A DNA stretch of 64,000 nt from Platanthera guangdongensis (taxonomy: Eukaryota > Streptophyta > Magnoliopsida > Asparagales > Orchidaceae), in NCBI GenBank assembly GCA_039583875.1, contig CM077159.1, forward strand, positions 101,950,287 to 102,014,286. Reading direction: 5' to 3'. Of this stretch, positions 31,628 to 43,390 are shown one piece after another. The notes beneath the pieces were generated by a model. It did no database searches. It saw nothing but the letters and a program-made list of their open reading frames with translations, and was not told where the DNA came from. The translations under genes and the position numbers were made by a program. Numbering within the stretch: position 1 is the stretch's first letter; the number at the start of each line of letters is the position of its first letter.

Positions 31628-32965
31628 TAGACATATGGATTTTCGATACCCCTTTGGACCGTTGGCCTACTTTTGTGGATATTGCGGTGCTGGACGGGCT
31701 GATGGTGGGTTGACTGGGCTTGGGCTGCGGAGTTACATGATCAATTATTTGGGGAGGAATTGAGAAGTGTCATCCTGCAACTCCAGCAAGTGGGAGGTGA
31801 GGATGCCCCAAAATTATTGCTGCAACTTAGTGCCAAAGGAATCTTGATGTTGTCGTATCCCCACTTGCTTCCGTCCTACCTGGATAAGAACATGAACTGG
31901 CTCAAAAAGCTCCTCCTACACCCATGTGAGAAGTTGTTTGTCAGGCGAATGTTTTGGGATGCTCTGCCTACTCGTGCATGGCTGAATCGATGGGGACTGG
32001 AGGAAAATTACCTCTGCCCATGGGACTGCGGGATGATTGAGAACCAGGATCACCTTGATGCCGAATGCACGAGACTTGTTGTCGTTGGTCAAGAGCTTCT
32101 CAGATGGGGGATGCGAATCCCAATTAGCAGGGCTTGGGAGGAGGTTGTGAGGATGGTAATATATGGGGGGGGGGGAGGCGGCCATATCTCCGGTCCGCCT
32201 CCTGTGCTATGTTATGTATCAATTCTAGTATGCCTGTAATGCTAAACTGCACAACCAGGAGGTAGGTAGCCCGATGGTCATCGCGGCTACGATAATAGAG
32301 AACCTCACCATTTTTGACCTAGGTCGTACTTCAGGATGTTGGAGCACCTCTCGCCGCTCGGGGCATCTTTGTTCTTCTTGGTGCCCCCATCTTCCGGGTG
32401 GATCAAAGTTAATGGGGATGGATTTTTGCTACCTTATAGATGTGCGGGGCTTGGTATTATGGTCCAGTCAGATGGTGGTCAGGTGCTAACAACGTCTAGC
32501 TTTGCTTCGTAGCACTGGGACGCGGGCCGGGTTGAACTTGAGGCGAACCTGGCGATCCGCCAGGTTATTATACTGACGCTTCTTGAGGCTAGGGGAATTA
32601 TTATTGAATGGGATGCGGTGAATGTCTTGGATTTCTGCAGTAATGCTGCTTGGGGTTCTGCCCGTTCTAACTCCTTCCCCGGGGATGTGGACCTCACCTT
32701 CCTAATGGAATATGCGGCGGTGTGGTTCCAGCATGTGGGCGGTGGGGAAAATCATGCGGCTGACCACTGCGCTCGGAGGGTGCTTGCAATGGACTTTGTG
32801 TGGCAGTCCGGTACTGGAGCGGATGCGAGTTTCCTCAGGCTGATGGCGGAGGATTGTCGGGGCCTCGAAGGCAGCTGACTATTGATTTTGCTTGCTATTT
32901 TTTGCTGTTTCTCTCATGATCTCTCCCCCTGTTGTACCCTTCTTTTTTGATTAATGCTACTACAA
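31628..32965 (+). mobile_element. LINE A: 3' fragment of an L1-type element
   Basis: The segment holds the C-terminal part of an ORF2, followed by a short tail ending near AATGCTACTAC. It has no poly(A), so the 3' end is approximate. The Athila-like LTR cuts it on the left. Confidence 0.75.
31760..32877 (+). pseudogene. LINE ORF2 C-terminus: RVT zinc-binding domain and RNase H
   Basis: The zinc-binding part has LFVRRMFWDALPTRAWLNRW followed by CPWDCGMIENQDHLDAEC (near residues 50-105 of the first frame). After a G-run frame break at 32165 comes an RNase H-like domain starting at a KVNGDG motif near 32408, then ELEANLAIRQVI and a HVGGGENHAADHCARR end, typical of the RVT_3 family. The frame is interrupted near 32510. 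These tails mark plant L1-type LINEs. Confidence 0.82.
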
Positions 32966-33627
32966 ATTTCACGGAACCCAAAATTTTTGGAGAGAGCATG
33001 TCTAGAGAGAGTGTGAGGGAGCGGTGGCGGCTTTGCTACGTGGGGGTGCCGCTGTGGTGCGGTGGAGGCGCAGGGTTGTGGTGTGGTAAGGGAGGTGGTG
33101 TGGGCTTGGTTGGCGGGGGTGCTGCAGCATTGGGTGTGGTGGTGCTTGCTTCAGTTTTGGAGCTGTTCGGTGGGCTACGACCCTGATTTCTTTTGCTGCC
33201 ATGGGGAGGAAGATGAACGACAAGGTTCATGGTAATTCCCTTTCTGTTTCGGATGTCCAGGTGTCATGATATGTGGCGCCTTCGCTGCCCGTTGTCCCTC
33301 TTGATTTTTCGCCTGGTGTGGGTTCTTCGCGCTAGGTATGTTTATCGCCTAAGAATTCTCCTGTTTTTCCCGGCCATGGTGATGCCTCTGTGGATTATTC
33401 TGGGTCGTCCAGTGATGGTTCAAAGATTGATGATGGAGATTCTGGTAGTTCGAATTCTGGCAGCTCTGTGAAATTGGGTGCCAATGCTATCTCTTGAAGC
33501 CGCACGCATGTTGTTCGGGGAAATGTCTCTGAGAACGCATCATCTTCCCAGTCCCATCAAATAAGAAATTAATTAAATCACGAGGCAAGACCTTTTATCC
33601 CTGGCACTGTTGATGCAATTTTAAATA

Positions 33628-34759
33628 GAGCATTGTTAAGTGCACTATAGTTTTCGCTATGTGCACTTTTTTGTTAAGAGCACCACACTACGATACGTGC
33701 CCACTTAATTGTTATGTGCACCGCTTTTTTGTTAATAGCAAACTAACAAAATTAACTTGATATATCAATGAAGACAATATATTGGCATATATGTGAGACA
33801 TAAAGCGAGAGTGAAAAAAAAAGATCGCTAATCTTTATCACATATCCTCCAACCCAATAACCGAACTATCCATCATGCTTGTCTGTGGAAGTATAATCCT
33901 TAACATATATAGAGATGCCAATCATGCTTCCTCCTGAACACATGACTGTCGGATGTAGGTTGCTGCCTCCCCAAGTAACCTAGATGCTTCCTAAAGCTTT
34001 ATAACCTGAATCAATTGGAATTAAACCTTAATCACCAAGAAGTAAGAACAAGCTCTCAGGTTTTGAGGAAGGAAATGGTGGCCGGCCACCATATTAACGC
34101 AAACTCAAGGAAATTTTAGTGTATTGGGAGGGGAAAAGAAGAAGGAGAAGAAATTCATGGAAGGAGAGAGCCTACAACAATGAAATAAAACATTGTTATG
34201 TTTTTGTCATGGAAGAAGTAATTCAAGAAGAAGAAGAAGAAATCCATGGGGCCACCATATTTTTCCTGTTTTGGTAACCGCCAACTTGTATGTGGGTTGC
34301 TGCCTCCCCAAGAAACCTAAATGCTTCATAAAGCTTTATAACCTGCTTTGGATTCTCTTTCGTTAGCTCAAAAAGAAAGAATGAAGGTACATTCAACAGC
34401 AGGGGTGAACTTCTTGTTGAATGTTGGAGGGGTAGCAACAATGGGTCAGTGGGAGGGGAGAAGTAGAAACTTACCAGAAGATCCAAGCTTGAGCAGCTTC
34501 CAAGCGCTTATGGCAGCGTAGAGGTGGGTCGGTGCTTTATGCGCGCTTCTTCGTGCGGAGTGGTGTGCGATGTTTCACGGGGATAGGGTTGCAGCGGCGA
34601 AAGGCGATGTTTCACGGGGCTAGGGTTGCAGCGGCTAAAGACGATGTTGTGCACAAAAACTGCGTGCCCTTAGTCATAAATTAAGGGAGAAGTTTAAAAT
34701 AAAAATTAAGTGACTTTGTGGTGCACATAGCGAAAATTGTTGTGCACTTAACAATGCTC
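33628..34759. mobile_element. MULE-type non-autonomous DNA transposon, 1132 bp
   Basis: Terminal inverted repeats of about 39 bases begin GAGCATTGTTAAGTGCAC at both ends, with shared TTTTCGCTATGTGCAC inside. A 9-base target duplication TTTTAAATA lies at 33619-33627 and 34760-34768. Nine bases is the hallmark of Mutator-like elements. No transposase frame is seen. The interior has two copies of a ~55-base block (GTTGCTGCCTCCCCAAG onwards, 33957 and 34296) and a tandem repeat with ATGTTTCACGGGG near 34569-34650. Confidence 0.92.
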
Positions 34760-34768
34760 TTTTAAATA

Positions 34769-35806
34769 TCTGTGGCATCTCTAGAGATTCGCCGGCCCCT
34801 CAGGATGGGAAACGACCAGGCAGTTGCTCTAGCCGCTGCTCTAGCCGCTGCTCCAGCTATTCTGCCACCGGCCAGCGGGTTTAGAATTCCTGCACCTGCT
34901 CCTCTTCCTTGGGTTTGGTCCAAAACATCTAGGCCCAATTTCCAAAGTTAGATATTCAACTAGTCTATTATTTCAAAGATGTTATTGTTGACCTTGATGA
35001 TGAGGAAGCCGACTAGGTCCAAGCAAAATTTGCGAATGTGCTTGTAGGGAGAGTTGTCGGGGTAATTTTTTGTTTGAATGGCTGTCAGCCCAGTTGCATC
35101 TAAAATGGGGAGCTTATGATGGTTTCCGGGTCTGCGACCTTGGAGAAGGCAATTTTTTGTTGAAATTTGCCCATAGGGTGGACAGTAACCTAGTGTGGGT
35201 GGGGGGGGGGGGGGGGGGCATGGCACGTGGCTGGCCAAGTTGTTGGTCTCGACATTTGGTCTGAAAAGATCATCCCGGCCCTCAACCCGCGCATGCTGGT
35301 TCCAACTTGGGTGAGGGCTCCCGGTCTTCCTTTGCAATTCTAGGGGGATAGAAATCTATTCTGGATTGTTGGCATCATTGGGGAGTTGCTCTATATTGAC
35401 GCCTTTATGAAGTCCAAATCCGGGACAAGTTTCGCGAGATTTTGTGTTCGAAGAGATCTTTCCACCCCGCTGCTTGGTGGTGTGGGTCTCAACAGCAAAG
35501 GTATCGGTAAATGTTTTTAAAAAAATTGTTTATGAAGGCATTGGATCGCTGTGGACAGCCTGCAGATTCACTGACCATGGGGATGCGCCTTGCAAGAGGC
35601 AGGATGCCAAGGAAGTTGTTGCCGAACGAAACCCACAGGCAGGATTGGATGATTGGATGCTAGTCATACCAAGGAAACCTCCACAAAAAACAAAAGTTGA
35701 CGGTGCATCGCAGCGCACTCCGACTACTGCTAATTGGAAGTGGCAAAAAGTGGAGAAGCCCAGCATCAAGGATTTGCCTAATCTGCCCGATTCTAATAGA
35801 AAGTGA
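34769..35806 (+). pseudogene. LINE B ORF1 (DUF4283-like)
   Basis: The frame pieces read KFANVLVGRVVG, then LKWGAYDGFRVCDLGEGNFL, and LNPRMLVPTWVRAPGLPLQF, the plant LINE ORF1 pattern. A knuckle-like CRFTDHGDAPCKR follows near 35560 but its first Cys is Trp. A long G-run at 35199-35217 and several frame changes break it. The last part (35444-35806) is open to PNLPDSNRK. Confidence 0.75.
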
Positions 35807-35989
35807 ATGTTGTGCCAGTGCCTAATGGTGAGGCTGCGCCAGCATTACCTGTGGTTACTATTGTACAACAACAAAATGAAGACCATGTTAATGATGAAAG
35901 TTTGGATGCCAACATGGGATTGGTTGAAAGTTTGGATGCCGGGTAGAGGAATCCAGAGCTAGCTCCCTTGCCTGAACGACGGGCGAGAT

Positions 35990-37203
35990 AATGCTGGATT
36001 AGGCTCGATTGTGTCCTCACCAACTCGGAGGGTTGGGATTTTCTTCCTCTTTCTCGGGTGCGCCACCTGAACCGTGTTGATTCAGATCACTGTCCTGCGT
36101 TACTTCCCTTTGTCGGGCTGGGGCTGCAGCGGTGTCACAAGCGGTTCCGTTTCGGGGATACATGGTTATCTTAACCTACTGCCAGAGGCATCGTTCAGAA
36201 GCACTGGAATCGACCTGATACAGGGAGCCCGACGGAGGGGATCTATAACAGGTGCTCACGCACTCTCCGGGCTTTGTTCTTTCGGAGCCAGAACAAGTTG
36301 GCGGACTTGGACAAACACAAAGCTATGCTGGAGTTTGAGGTTGCGGATCTACAACATCGGGAATCTGTAGGGATTGATTGGTCGGAGGCCCAGGCATCAA
36401 TTCTTATCATCAAGGTGAAATCCCTCTCGACTACCATGTCCTGCTTAAATTATTGGTGGAGACAGAGAGCGAAGGTGCATTGGATTCAATATGGGGACGC
36501 TAACACCTCCTATTTAATTCGATGGCCCCTTCCCGTCGTCGTGAGAATCGAATACGCCAGGTGTAGCTGTCTGATTCGGAGTTTACTGAGGACCCAGAAT
36601 CTATTGAAAACTCCTTTTGCTAGTACTTTGAGCGGAATTGGAGGTGCGACCCACCTATGATGGAGGGATGACCATCCTTTGGAGATCGGGCTGAGATTGT
36701 CCCCCAACAAGCTGAGATTTTCCCCAACAAGCTGCGAAAATGGTGCGGGATGTTTCCAAAGCAGAAATATAGGCTGTGGTGCACTCTCTCAAGCCCAACC
36801 AAGCCTCGGGCCTCGATGGTATGTACAACTCTTTCTTCCAAAACTTTTGTGACATTGCTGTCTTCCATGTGTACAGGGCGATGAAGAAGTTCTTTATTTC
36901 GGGATTGATGCTTGTTGAATGGAAAAAAATGGTGGTGGTGCTTATCTCCAAGATGCCTAATGCTGACAGGCTGGAGAAATTCCGTCCCATTAGCCTATGC
37001 AAGACAATCTATAAGATTGCATCCAAAATTCTAGTGGCCGGATGAAGGGAGTTCTCCCGCTCCTCATCTCACCCGAGAAAGGTGCTTTCGTCCCTGCTCG
37101 AAGCTTTTCCCACCAATGCCTTATTGCTCAAGATCTTATTAATAAGCTTCGAGTATCTACCTCTAAGGAGGGCTTCCTGGGGGTCATAGTGGATATGGAG
37201 CAG
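35990..37203 (+). pseudogene. LINE B ORF2: endonuclease tail and reverse transcriptase
   Basis: RLDCVLTNSEGWDFLP and VDSDHCPALL mark the C-terminal end of the APE endonuclease; the larger N-terminal part is missing, so there is an internal deletion. A helical linker precedes RT, with VHWIQYGDANTSYL. RT motifs are KPNQASGLDGMYNSFFQ, FRPISLCKTIYKIASKIL and EKGAFVPARSFSHQCLIAQD. The frame stops at 37203 where the Tat LTR starts, inside a D-M-E-Q motif. The frame is broken at 36660 and 37045. Confidence 0.83.
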
Positions 37204-37275
37204 TGTACAACCCCGTATCCGGCGAGTGGGGTAAACTAGGAACCAGACCGACTGGCTCAAATCACCCAGGCCCCA

Positions 37276-37345
37276 TGCGAGCTCGGCATTGAAACCCGAG
37301 CCCGAGCTCGGCATTCGTCGACCGCGAGCTCGACATTCGCCGAGC
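37276..37345. repeat. GAGCTC-palindrome cluster in Tat U3
   Basis: The words CGAGCTCGGC, GCGAGCTCG and CGAGCT occur about five times in 70 bases, in a CATTCG(C/T)CG spacer pattern. CGAGCTCG is an 8-base palindrome. The same words recur in the 3' tail (44035-44075). Confidence 0.65.
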
Positions 37346-37645
37346 TAAGTCAGGATTCGTCGAGCTGAGTCCAACTAATGGAGGCCAACCGATGGGCGAG
37401 CTTGTCGTCCCAGCCCGCGCTCACACAAAGGAGTTCGGCAACAGCAGGCAAGCTGGATTTTCAGGGGTGGCTGAGCTCCCTAACTCTCCCAGATCTATGA
37501 GGTACTTTTTTACTATTTTGCCCCCGCCGGTCTGCTCATAGCCCTTCAAAACAGCAGAGTTTGGGTTTTGGCAGACCCAGCCAATGGTATTTTGGTAACT
37601 TCATGCCAGTTCAGTTTGGTTATTGACAGTTCGAATTCTGAAATC

Positions 37646-37653
37646 TATAAATA
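37646..37653 (+). promoter_or_regulatory. TATA box of Tat LTR
   Basis: TATAAATA stands in ATCTATAAATAGGACC, about 30 bases before an AAGGGGTACC leader. Confidence 0.72.
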
Positions 37654-37924
37654 GGACCCAAGGGGTACCTCAGAAAACATGCTGCCAGTGCCCTCTTGCC
37701 CCGTCTCTCAAGTGCTTTCCGAGGATATCTTAGCTCGGCCTTTGTCTAAGGAGGGGAAGCGCTCTTAGATCTTCCGGGTGTGTGGTGGGTCCTCCCCGCC
37801 GAGCCCTTGGGTCAGTTATTTCTGGTTTCCCTTGTTGTTTTTCTTGCAGGAGCGAAGTAGGTGCGCGATCACCCCTTCCCCAAGGGTGAACTCCACAGGA
37901 GATCATTTTTCGGTTTCAACATTT

Positions 37925-37938
37925 TGGTGCGGTGAGCG
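37925..37938 (+). other. Candidate primer binding site of Tat element
   Basis: TGGTGCGGTGAGCG stands four bases after the LTR end. The position is right but I cannot assign the tRNA. Confidence 0.4.
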
Positions 37939-37973
37939 TGTAGCGTGGTTAGTACAGAAAAGCTTCAACGAGC

Positions 37974-39450
37974 TTGATGACAGGAGAGCAAGGATCTGAT
38001 AGGACGGATTCGCCGCCCCCCCACCTCTGGCCACGGTGGGGATGTTTGAAGATTTCAGGAATGCGGTACTGGGTCTCGTTAAGTTTTCACTCCGCACGCG
38101 GGCCGAGTGCTCGACTCCGGCAATCCAGATCGCAGCTGCCCCCCTATCTAGGCGAGGATGCCCCCGGCAGGCAAGCTGGGAAGGAAATGGCCGAGGAGGG
38201 CCGGACGTGCGATCTCCCCGGGCACGAGCTCTTCCCTGGCTCGGCAGGCAGAGGCCGGCTCGGCGAGCTGAGCCCGCGAGACGCGCCAGCTCGCCCAGTA
38301 GGGGGAGGCAGCCCCTTCAGCGAGTTGGTCTCTTCAGCACCAGTTCCAGAGGGGTTTAGGGAACCCGAGATGTCCTATTACATCGGGAAGGGAGACCCGG
38401 TCCAACACGTCCAGTAGTTTGAGGACGTGGTCTCGATCCGGCAGATGTCGGATGGGTTCAAGTGCCGACTCTTCGCCATCACCCTCAAAGAGAAGGAGAG
38501 AGAGTGGTTTCACCAGCTGCCGGCCAGCTCCATCTACTGCTTCGAGGACCTACGCCGGGGGTTCATGCTGAGGTTCACTACCTCGAAGAGGAGGAAGAAG
38601 GAGTCAGAGTCCCTGTTCCACATCAAGCAGGGAGTGAATGAGACGTTGGGAAGCTACATGGACTGGTTCCAGGAGGAGGTCACCCAGGTCCAGGAGTTGT
38701 CAGGCCATAGCCTGATGATGGCCTTCTCCCCGGGCTTGCAACAGGGATTCTTCAGGATGGAGTTGAATAGAGTGCCCCCCTCTCCTAAGAGGAGTTGATG
38801 GATAAGGCGGCGAGGGAAGTTGACGGGGAGGCATCAATTCTGGAGTTTGCCCGGAAGTTGGCCAGGTGGGCCACGGAGGAAGAGGAGTCAAGGGGAGGAA
38901 GAGGACAGGAGGAGCGGGGAGTCGAGCCCTGGCAGAGGGAGCAGAGGCAGCTCCAGGGGCTGCATCAACCCAGGTGGGGGCGTCAGGGGCCTGACCGTTG
39001 GCTAGGCTGGAGGCCCGAGTGGCAAGGGCAGTGGCCGCAAAGAGGGTACCAAGGAAGGGACCACCACCAGGGGGGTGGGGGCAAGATCAATTCCACCTCG
39101 GGCTGGAGGCAGGCCCAGAGGCCTCGACTCCCCGATCAAGAGGAGGCTATGGCCATAGCCATAGGGTAGAGGAGAAGAGTAGCAAGAAGGAGGAGAGAAG
39201 TTTGGGTGGAGTTACCCTACTGCGATTTCCATCATGAGGAAGGGCACACCACAGCCACGTGCCCGGAGTTCCTCGAAATGAGGGGAAACAGGGAGCAGCA
39301 GCAGTAGGGGCGTCAGGAAGTGAGGATCGAGGAGGTCTTGCCTCGGGCGGAGGAGGACCGCTATGAAGACCAAGTGGATATCGGGACCCGAGGAGGGATC
39401 AGAGTGATCCAGGGGGGGGGGGGTTAAGGCTTCCCGAAAGGCGAGCCTCC
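37974..39450 (+). pseudogene. gag: Tat-lineage gag
   Basis: One frame runs from about 37974 to 38798 with TAG at 38415-38417. The gag core is clear: GFKCRLFAITLKEKEREWFH then LPASSIYCFEDLRRGFM, as in Tat gag. After a frameshift near 38795 the frame continues (ILEFARKLARWATEEEE) into an Arg/Gly/Gln-rich part. Near 39210-39270 a Tat-type knuckle YCDFHHEEGHTTATC appears, in another frame. Several breaks and a G-run at 39411-39423 follow. Confidence 0.82.
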
Positions 39451-39455
39451 ATACC

Positions 39456-39760
39456 ATGTATCGCCAGAGCGTTGGCTCCACATCCCAAACCCCGCCCCCG
39501 AAAGAGAGGATCACCTTCTCGAGGAGCGATATGGCGGGTCATGATGATCCATTTTGTGATGCGCTGGTCATCCAGATAGCCATCGAAAATTTTACCGTCT
39601 CCCGGATCCTCGTCGACAACGGAAGCTCTATCAACGTCGTCTTTAAGAAGGCGTTTGACGCAATGAAGGTGGAGGCGAAGAGGGTGTTGCCCTCGGATGA
39701 GGGTCATCGTGGATGCCCCTCATCAGCGCCTTCCGCTGCATCCCCTCATCATTCCATCAA
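39456..39760 (+). pseudogene. pol: Tat-lineage protease
   Basis: The frame has ITFSRSDMAGHDDPFCDALV, then SRILVDNGSSINVVF, the aspartic protease motif with Asn replacing the usual Thr, and KAFDAMKVEAKRVLP. The frame shifts near 39700. The segment 39760-40126 is a Glu-rich linker in broken frames. Confidence 0.82.
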
Positions 39761-40126
39761 TGCTTGAAGTTCAATGCAAAGGGGATTCAGGTCAGGGTCA
39801 GGGGGGACCCCAAAGTGGCGCGGGAATGCTACGTCACCGCCGTGAACTCCATCTCTTGGCAGGAGGGAGCCGAGAAGATGGAGCAAAGGATGTAGCAGGC
39901 GGAGTAGGAAGCTGGCGGGGAGGAGCTGGAGGTGGAGAGCTGCGCCAAGGTAGAGGCGACAAGAGGAGATCGGGAGGAGTAGGCTGAGGCGATGGTCGTG
40001 GAGGAAGAGGTGGAGGCAGAGGTCCTCGTCCCAGAGGAGAGGAATGTTGAAGAATGGGGGGAGCAGTCCAGGTTGGAGGCTACAGAAGAGGTGGTGGAGC
40101 TGGAGGTCCTCACCCGTTAAGGCAGG

Positions 40127-41898
40127 GTGGAGAAGGTCCGCGCCAGCGGAGGGCTGACCCCGAAGGATCAAGGCAGGATGCTGGCATGCATCCAGAAGAA
40201 CGTGGATATCTTCTCATGGAGCACTGCAGATATGCCGGCGGTTGACGCGGATGTGGCTTGCCACCGCGTCAACTTGGACCCGGGAGCACGCCCTGTCCAA
40301 CAAAAGAAGAGGTCCACCGCGGACAAGCTGGCAGAGCCCATCAGGAAGGAGGTAGCCAAGCTTCTCAAGGCCAGCTTCATGTCCGAGATCCAATACCCCG
40401 GCTGGGTATCCAACTTAGTCGTGGTTAAGAAGGGGGACGACTGGTGGAGTATGTGTATCGACTTCTCTTTGCTTAAAAAAATCTTGTCCTAAGAACTGTT
40501 ATCTCTTGCCTCGGATCGACACGCTGGTTGACTCAGCCGTTGGCTTTTCTGTAATGAGTTTTCTAGATGCATTTTCAGGTTATCATCAAATCAGGATGCA
40601 CCCACCGGACATCAAGGATGTCTCGTTCATCACGGGGGATGGATGCTACTGCTATAAAATGATGCCCTTTAGGCTAAAGAATGCAGGGGTGACCTACCAG
40701 AAGATGATGGATAGGTTCTTCAAAGAATAAAAGGGGAGGAACCTGGAGGTGTACGTGGATGATCTCATGATCAAGAGTCGGGATGTAGACTCTCACCTCC
40801 AGGACCTAGAGGAGTCCTTTTGCTACCCTACGCAAGTACAAGATGCGGTTGAACCTCCTGAAGTGTGTCTTCGGGGATAGCAGGGGAAAGTTCTTGCGAC
40901 ACCTCCTCACCCCTACAGGGGTCGAGCCGAATTCTGATAAGGTCATAGCTATCATAAATCTGGAGTCGTTGCAAAATACCAAGGTGGTGCAATGGCTGAC
41001 GGGGAAGATGGCAGGGCTAAGTAGGTTCCTCTCCCGGGCTGGGGAGAAGTGCTCCCCCTTCTTCAAAACACTGAGGGGGGGGGGGGGTCAAAAATTTGAG
41101 TGGACCAAGGAGTGTGAGGAGGCATTCCAGGCCCTAAAGATGCAGTTGACTCGGGCCCCATTGCTCCAAGGGCCAAAGGAGGGGGAAAACCTGTTTTTGT
41201 ATCTTGGGGTCGGGGCGGAGGCATTAAGCTCTGTCCTAGTTCGTGAAGAAGGGAAAAATCAACTCCCTATATATTACGTGAGCAGGGTCCTGAGGAAGGC
41301 CGAGCTCAGGTATCCGATTTTGGAGAAGCTGGCCTTCGCCCTGGTCTTCTCAGCCCGAAAGCTGCGGCCCTATTTCCAGGCACACTCAATCCGAGTGGTG
41401 ACTGACCATCCCGTCCGCAACATCTTTGAGGGGGTGGAGCATTCTGGCAGGCTGGCTAAGTGGTCGGTGCAGTTCAATGAGTTCGACGTCTCCTTCGTCC
41501 CCCGCCTCTCGATCAAAGCTCAAGCGATGGCCGACTTCTTGGTCGATTATGCGATTGAGGTGACGGAGGAAGAGCTCGCTCGTCCGACTCCTTGGAAGGT
41601 GAAGGTAGATGGCGCCTCGGGGAGGCATTCCCTAGGAGTGGGGGTGATCTTGGAGAGACCCCAAGGGAATAGAATTGAGCAGACGGTGGTGGTGCACTTC
41701 CCCATCACCAACAATCAGGCCGAGTATGAGGCCCTGATAGCAGGGCTGCGCCTGGCCAGGGAGCTGGGGGTGTTGAACGTGGAGGTCCATTTTGACTCCA
41801 TGGTGGTAGCTTCCCAGATCAATGCGGAGTTAGAGGCGAGAGAGCCTACCCTGCAGCTATACTTAGCCAAAGTAAAGGGGGTCATTGGCACATTCTAA
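40127..41898 (+). pseudogene. pol: Tat-lineage RT, RNase H and second RNase H
   Basis: RT pieces are at 40127-40492 (VACHRVNLDPGARPVQQKKR), 40506-40730 (FLDAFSGYHQIRMHPPDIKD, MMPFRLKNAGVTYQKMMD) and VYVDDLMIKSRDVDSH near 40750, each in its own frame. From 40843 a single 351-codon frame holds the RT thumb, a gypsy RNase H (KLAFALVFSARKLRPYF) and a second RNase H: VKVDGASGRHSLGVGVILE, NNQAEYEALIAGLRLA, VHFDSMVVASQI. This second domain is the archaeal-type one of Tat elements. A G-run at 41077-41087 falls within the frame without closing it. Confidence 0.88.
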
Positions 41899-43299
41899 AC
41901 TTTTTCCATCCAGCACGTGCCCCGGGAGGGGAATGAACAGGTCGATCAGCTAGCGAAGCATGGTCCTCGGGAATGGGGTACCATCACCGACCAATTCCTC
42001 CCTTCCATCAAAGAGGGAGAGCTCATGGATATAGATCAGCGCCCCTCATGGATGGACTCGGTCACAACCTTTCTTTCCACGGGAGAGTATCCGGAGGGGG
42101 TGGACAAGAAGAAGCTCGGGTACAAATTGGCGTACTACCTCCTCCGGGACGGGCAGCTATACAGGAAGACCCTCTCGGGGATGTTGGCTCATTGCGTAGC
42201 CGAGGAGGAAGTACAAAGAATCTTGGAAGAAGTCCACTCCGGGGAGTGTGGGAGTCACTCCGGGAGTCAGACTCTGGAAGGAAGGATTGTCAGGCAAGGT
42301 TACTTCTGGCCCACCCTGGGCCGCGATGCGACAGAGTTCACAAGAAGATGTCACAAGTGCCAGCTGTTTGCCCCCCTCCAGCTACAGCCTGCCCAGCGAC
42401 TCAAGAGTATCACAGCGTCCTGGCCCTTTGCAATTTGGGGGATGGATTTGGTTGGACCGTTCCCCTAGGCCAGTGGGCAAAGGAGGTTCCTGTTGGTGAT
42501 GATCGACTACTTATCAAAGTGGTTGGTGGTGAAGGCGCTGGCCAAGGTGACCTCCCAGGTCATCAGAAACTTTATTTGGGGGGAGATCATCTGCCGCCAT
42601 GGGCTTCCCCAGGCCATTGTCACGGACAACAGACCACAGTTTGCCAGCGCGGAGTTCACTAGCTTCTACGAGCAGCTTGGGATCAACCTCAGGTTCGCCT
42701 CGGTCCACCATCCCAGGAGCAACGGGAAGGTGGAGGCCGCAAACAAAATCATCGTTAACCTCCTAAAGAAGAAAGTGTAAAACTTGAAGGGGAGCTGGGT
42801 GGAGCAGCTTCCTGCGGTTCTCTGGGCCTTGAGGACCACCCCCAACACAACTACAGGAGAGACCCCCTTCAAGGTCTCCCATGGGTGCGAGGCAGTGCTC
42901 CCCGTAGAATTTGAAGTCCAAACACCTCGAGTTGTTGCGGCTGGGGAAGGCAGTGAAGAATGGCAGGCTAAGAACGAGGAAGAGCTGCGGTTCTCCATTG
43001 ACATGGTGGAGGAGCTACGTGACCTCTCCGCCGTTCGACAGGAAGAGGTGAAGAGGAGGATGGCCAAGTACTTTGACAAACACGTCAGAGTCAAACAATT
43101 TGTGGAAGGGGACTTGGTGCTGAAGAAGGTGGACGCAGCAGGGAGGTCGACAACCATGGTGAAGCTCAACCCCGGCTGGGAAGGGCCATTCAATTTAAAA
43201 GAGGCATTGAAATCAGGAGGGTATCGACTGCAAAATGTGGAGGGCGCGACCCTGAGTCTCACCTGGAGTGGTGATGACTTGAAGCGTTTTTTTCCTTAA
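41899..43299 (+). pseudogene. pol: Tat-lineage integrase
   Basis: The frame is the same as upstream and has TAA at 41896-41898, TAG at 42466-42468 and TAA at 42778-42780. The zinc-binding part has HSGECGSHSGSQTL then CHKCQLFAP. The core has WGMDLVGPFP (first Asp), VTDNRPQFASAEF (second Asp) and SNGKVEAANK (Glu). The C-terminus is LNPGWEGPFNLKEALKSGGY, with no chromodomain. It ends TAA at 43297-43299. Confidence 0.88.
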
Positions 43300-43390
43300 A
43301 ACATGTAAGTGATGCTTTGATTTTTAATAAAGTTCTTTAACACATCAGTGTTGTCACAATAAGTTTGCGTGAAGAAGTGAAGTGTACTTA

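Larger units (their letters stand above)
32966..37203 (+). mobile_element. LINE B: 5' part of an L1-type element, cut by Tat LTR and MULE
   Basis: It begins with a G-rich 5' region (AGAGAGTGTGAGGGAGCGG), followed by ORF1-like sequence, a remnant of endonuclease, and RT up to 37203. There the Tat-type LTR begins in the middle of the RT palm region. The MULE at 33628-34759 interrupts it upstream. The start is placed by eye only. Confidence 0.7.
37204..37921 (+). repeat. 5' LTR of Tat-lineage element
   Basis: The ends are inferred: TGTACAAC at 37204 breaks LINE coding sequence, and TTTCAACA ends at 37921 just before gag leader. It holds CGAGCTCG/GAGCTCGGC words (37276-37345) and a TATA box. No second copy is visible to confirm it. 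Confidence 0.7.

Noticed and set aside
33036..33230. Pro/His-rich minus-strand frames at 33002-33230
   Set aside because: They are the complement of the G-rich LINE 5' region and show no domain.
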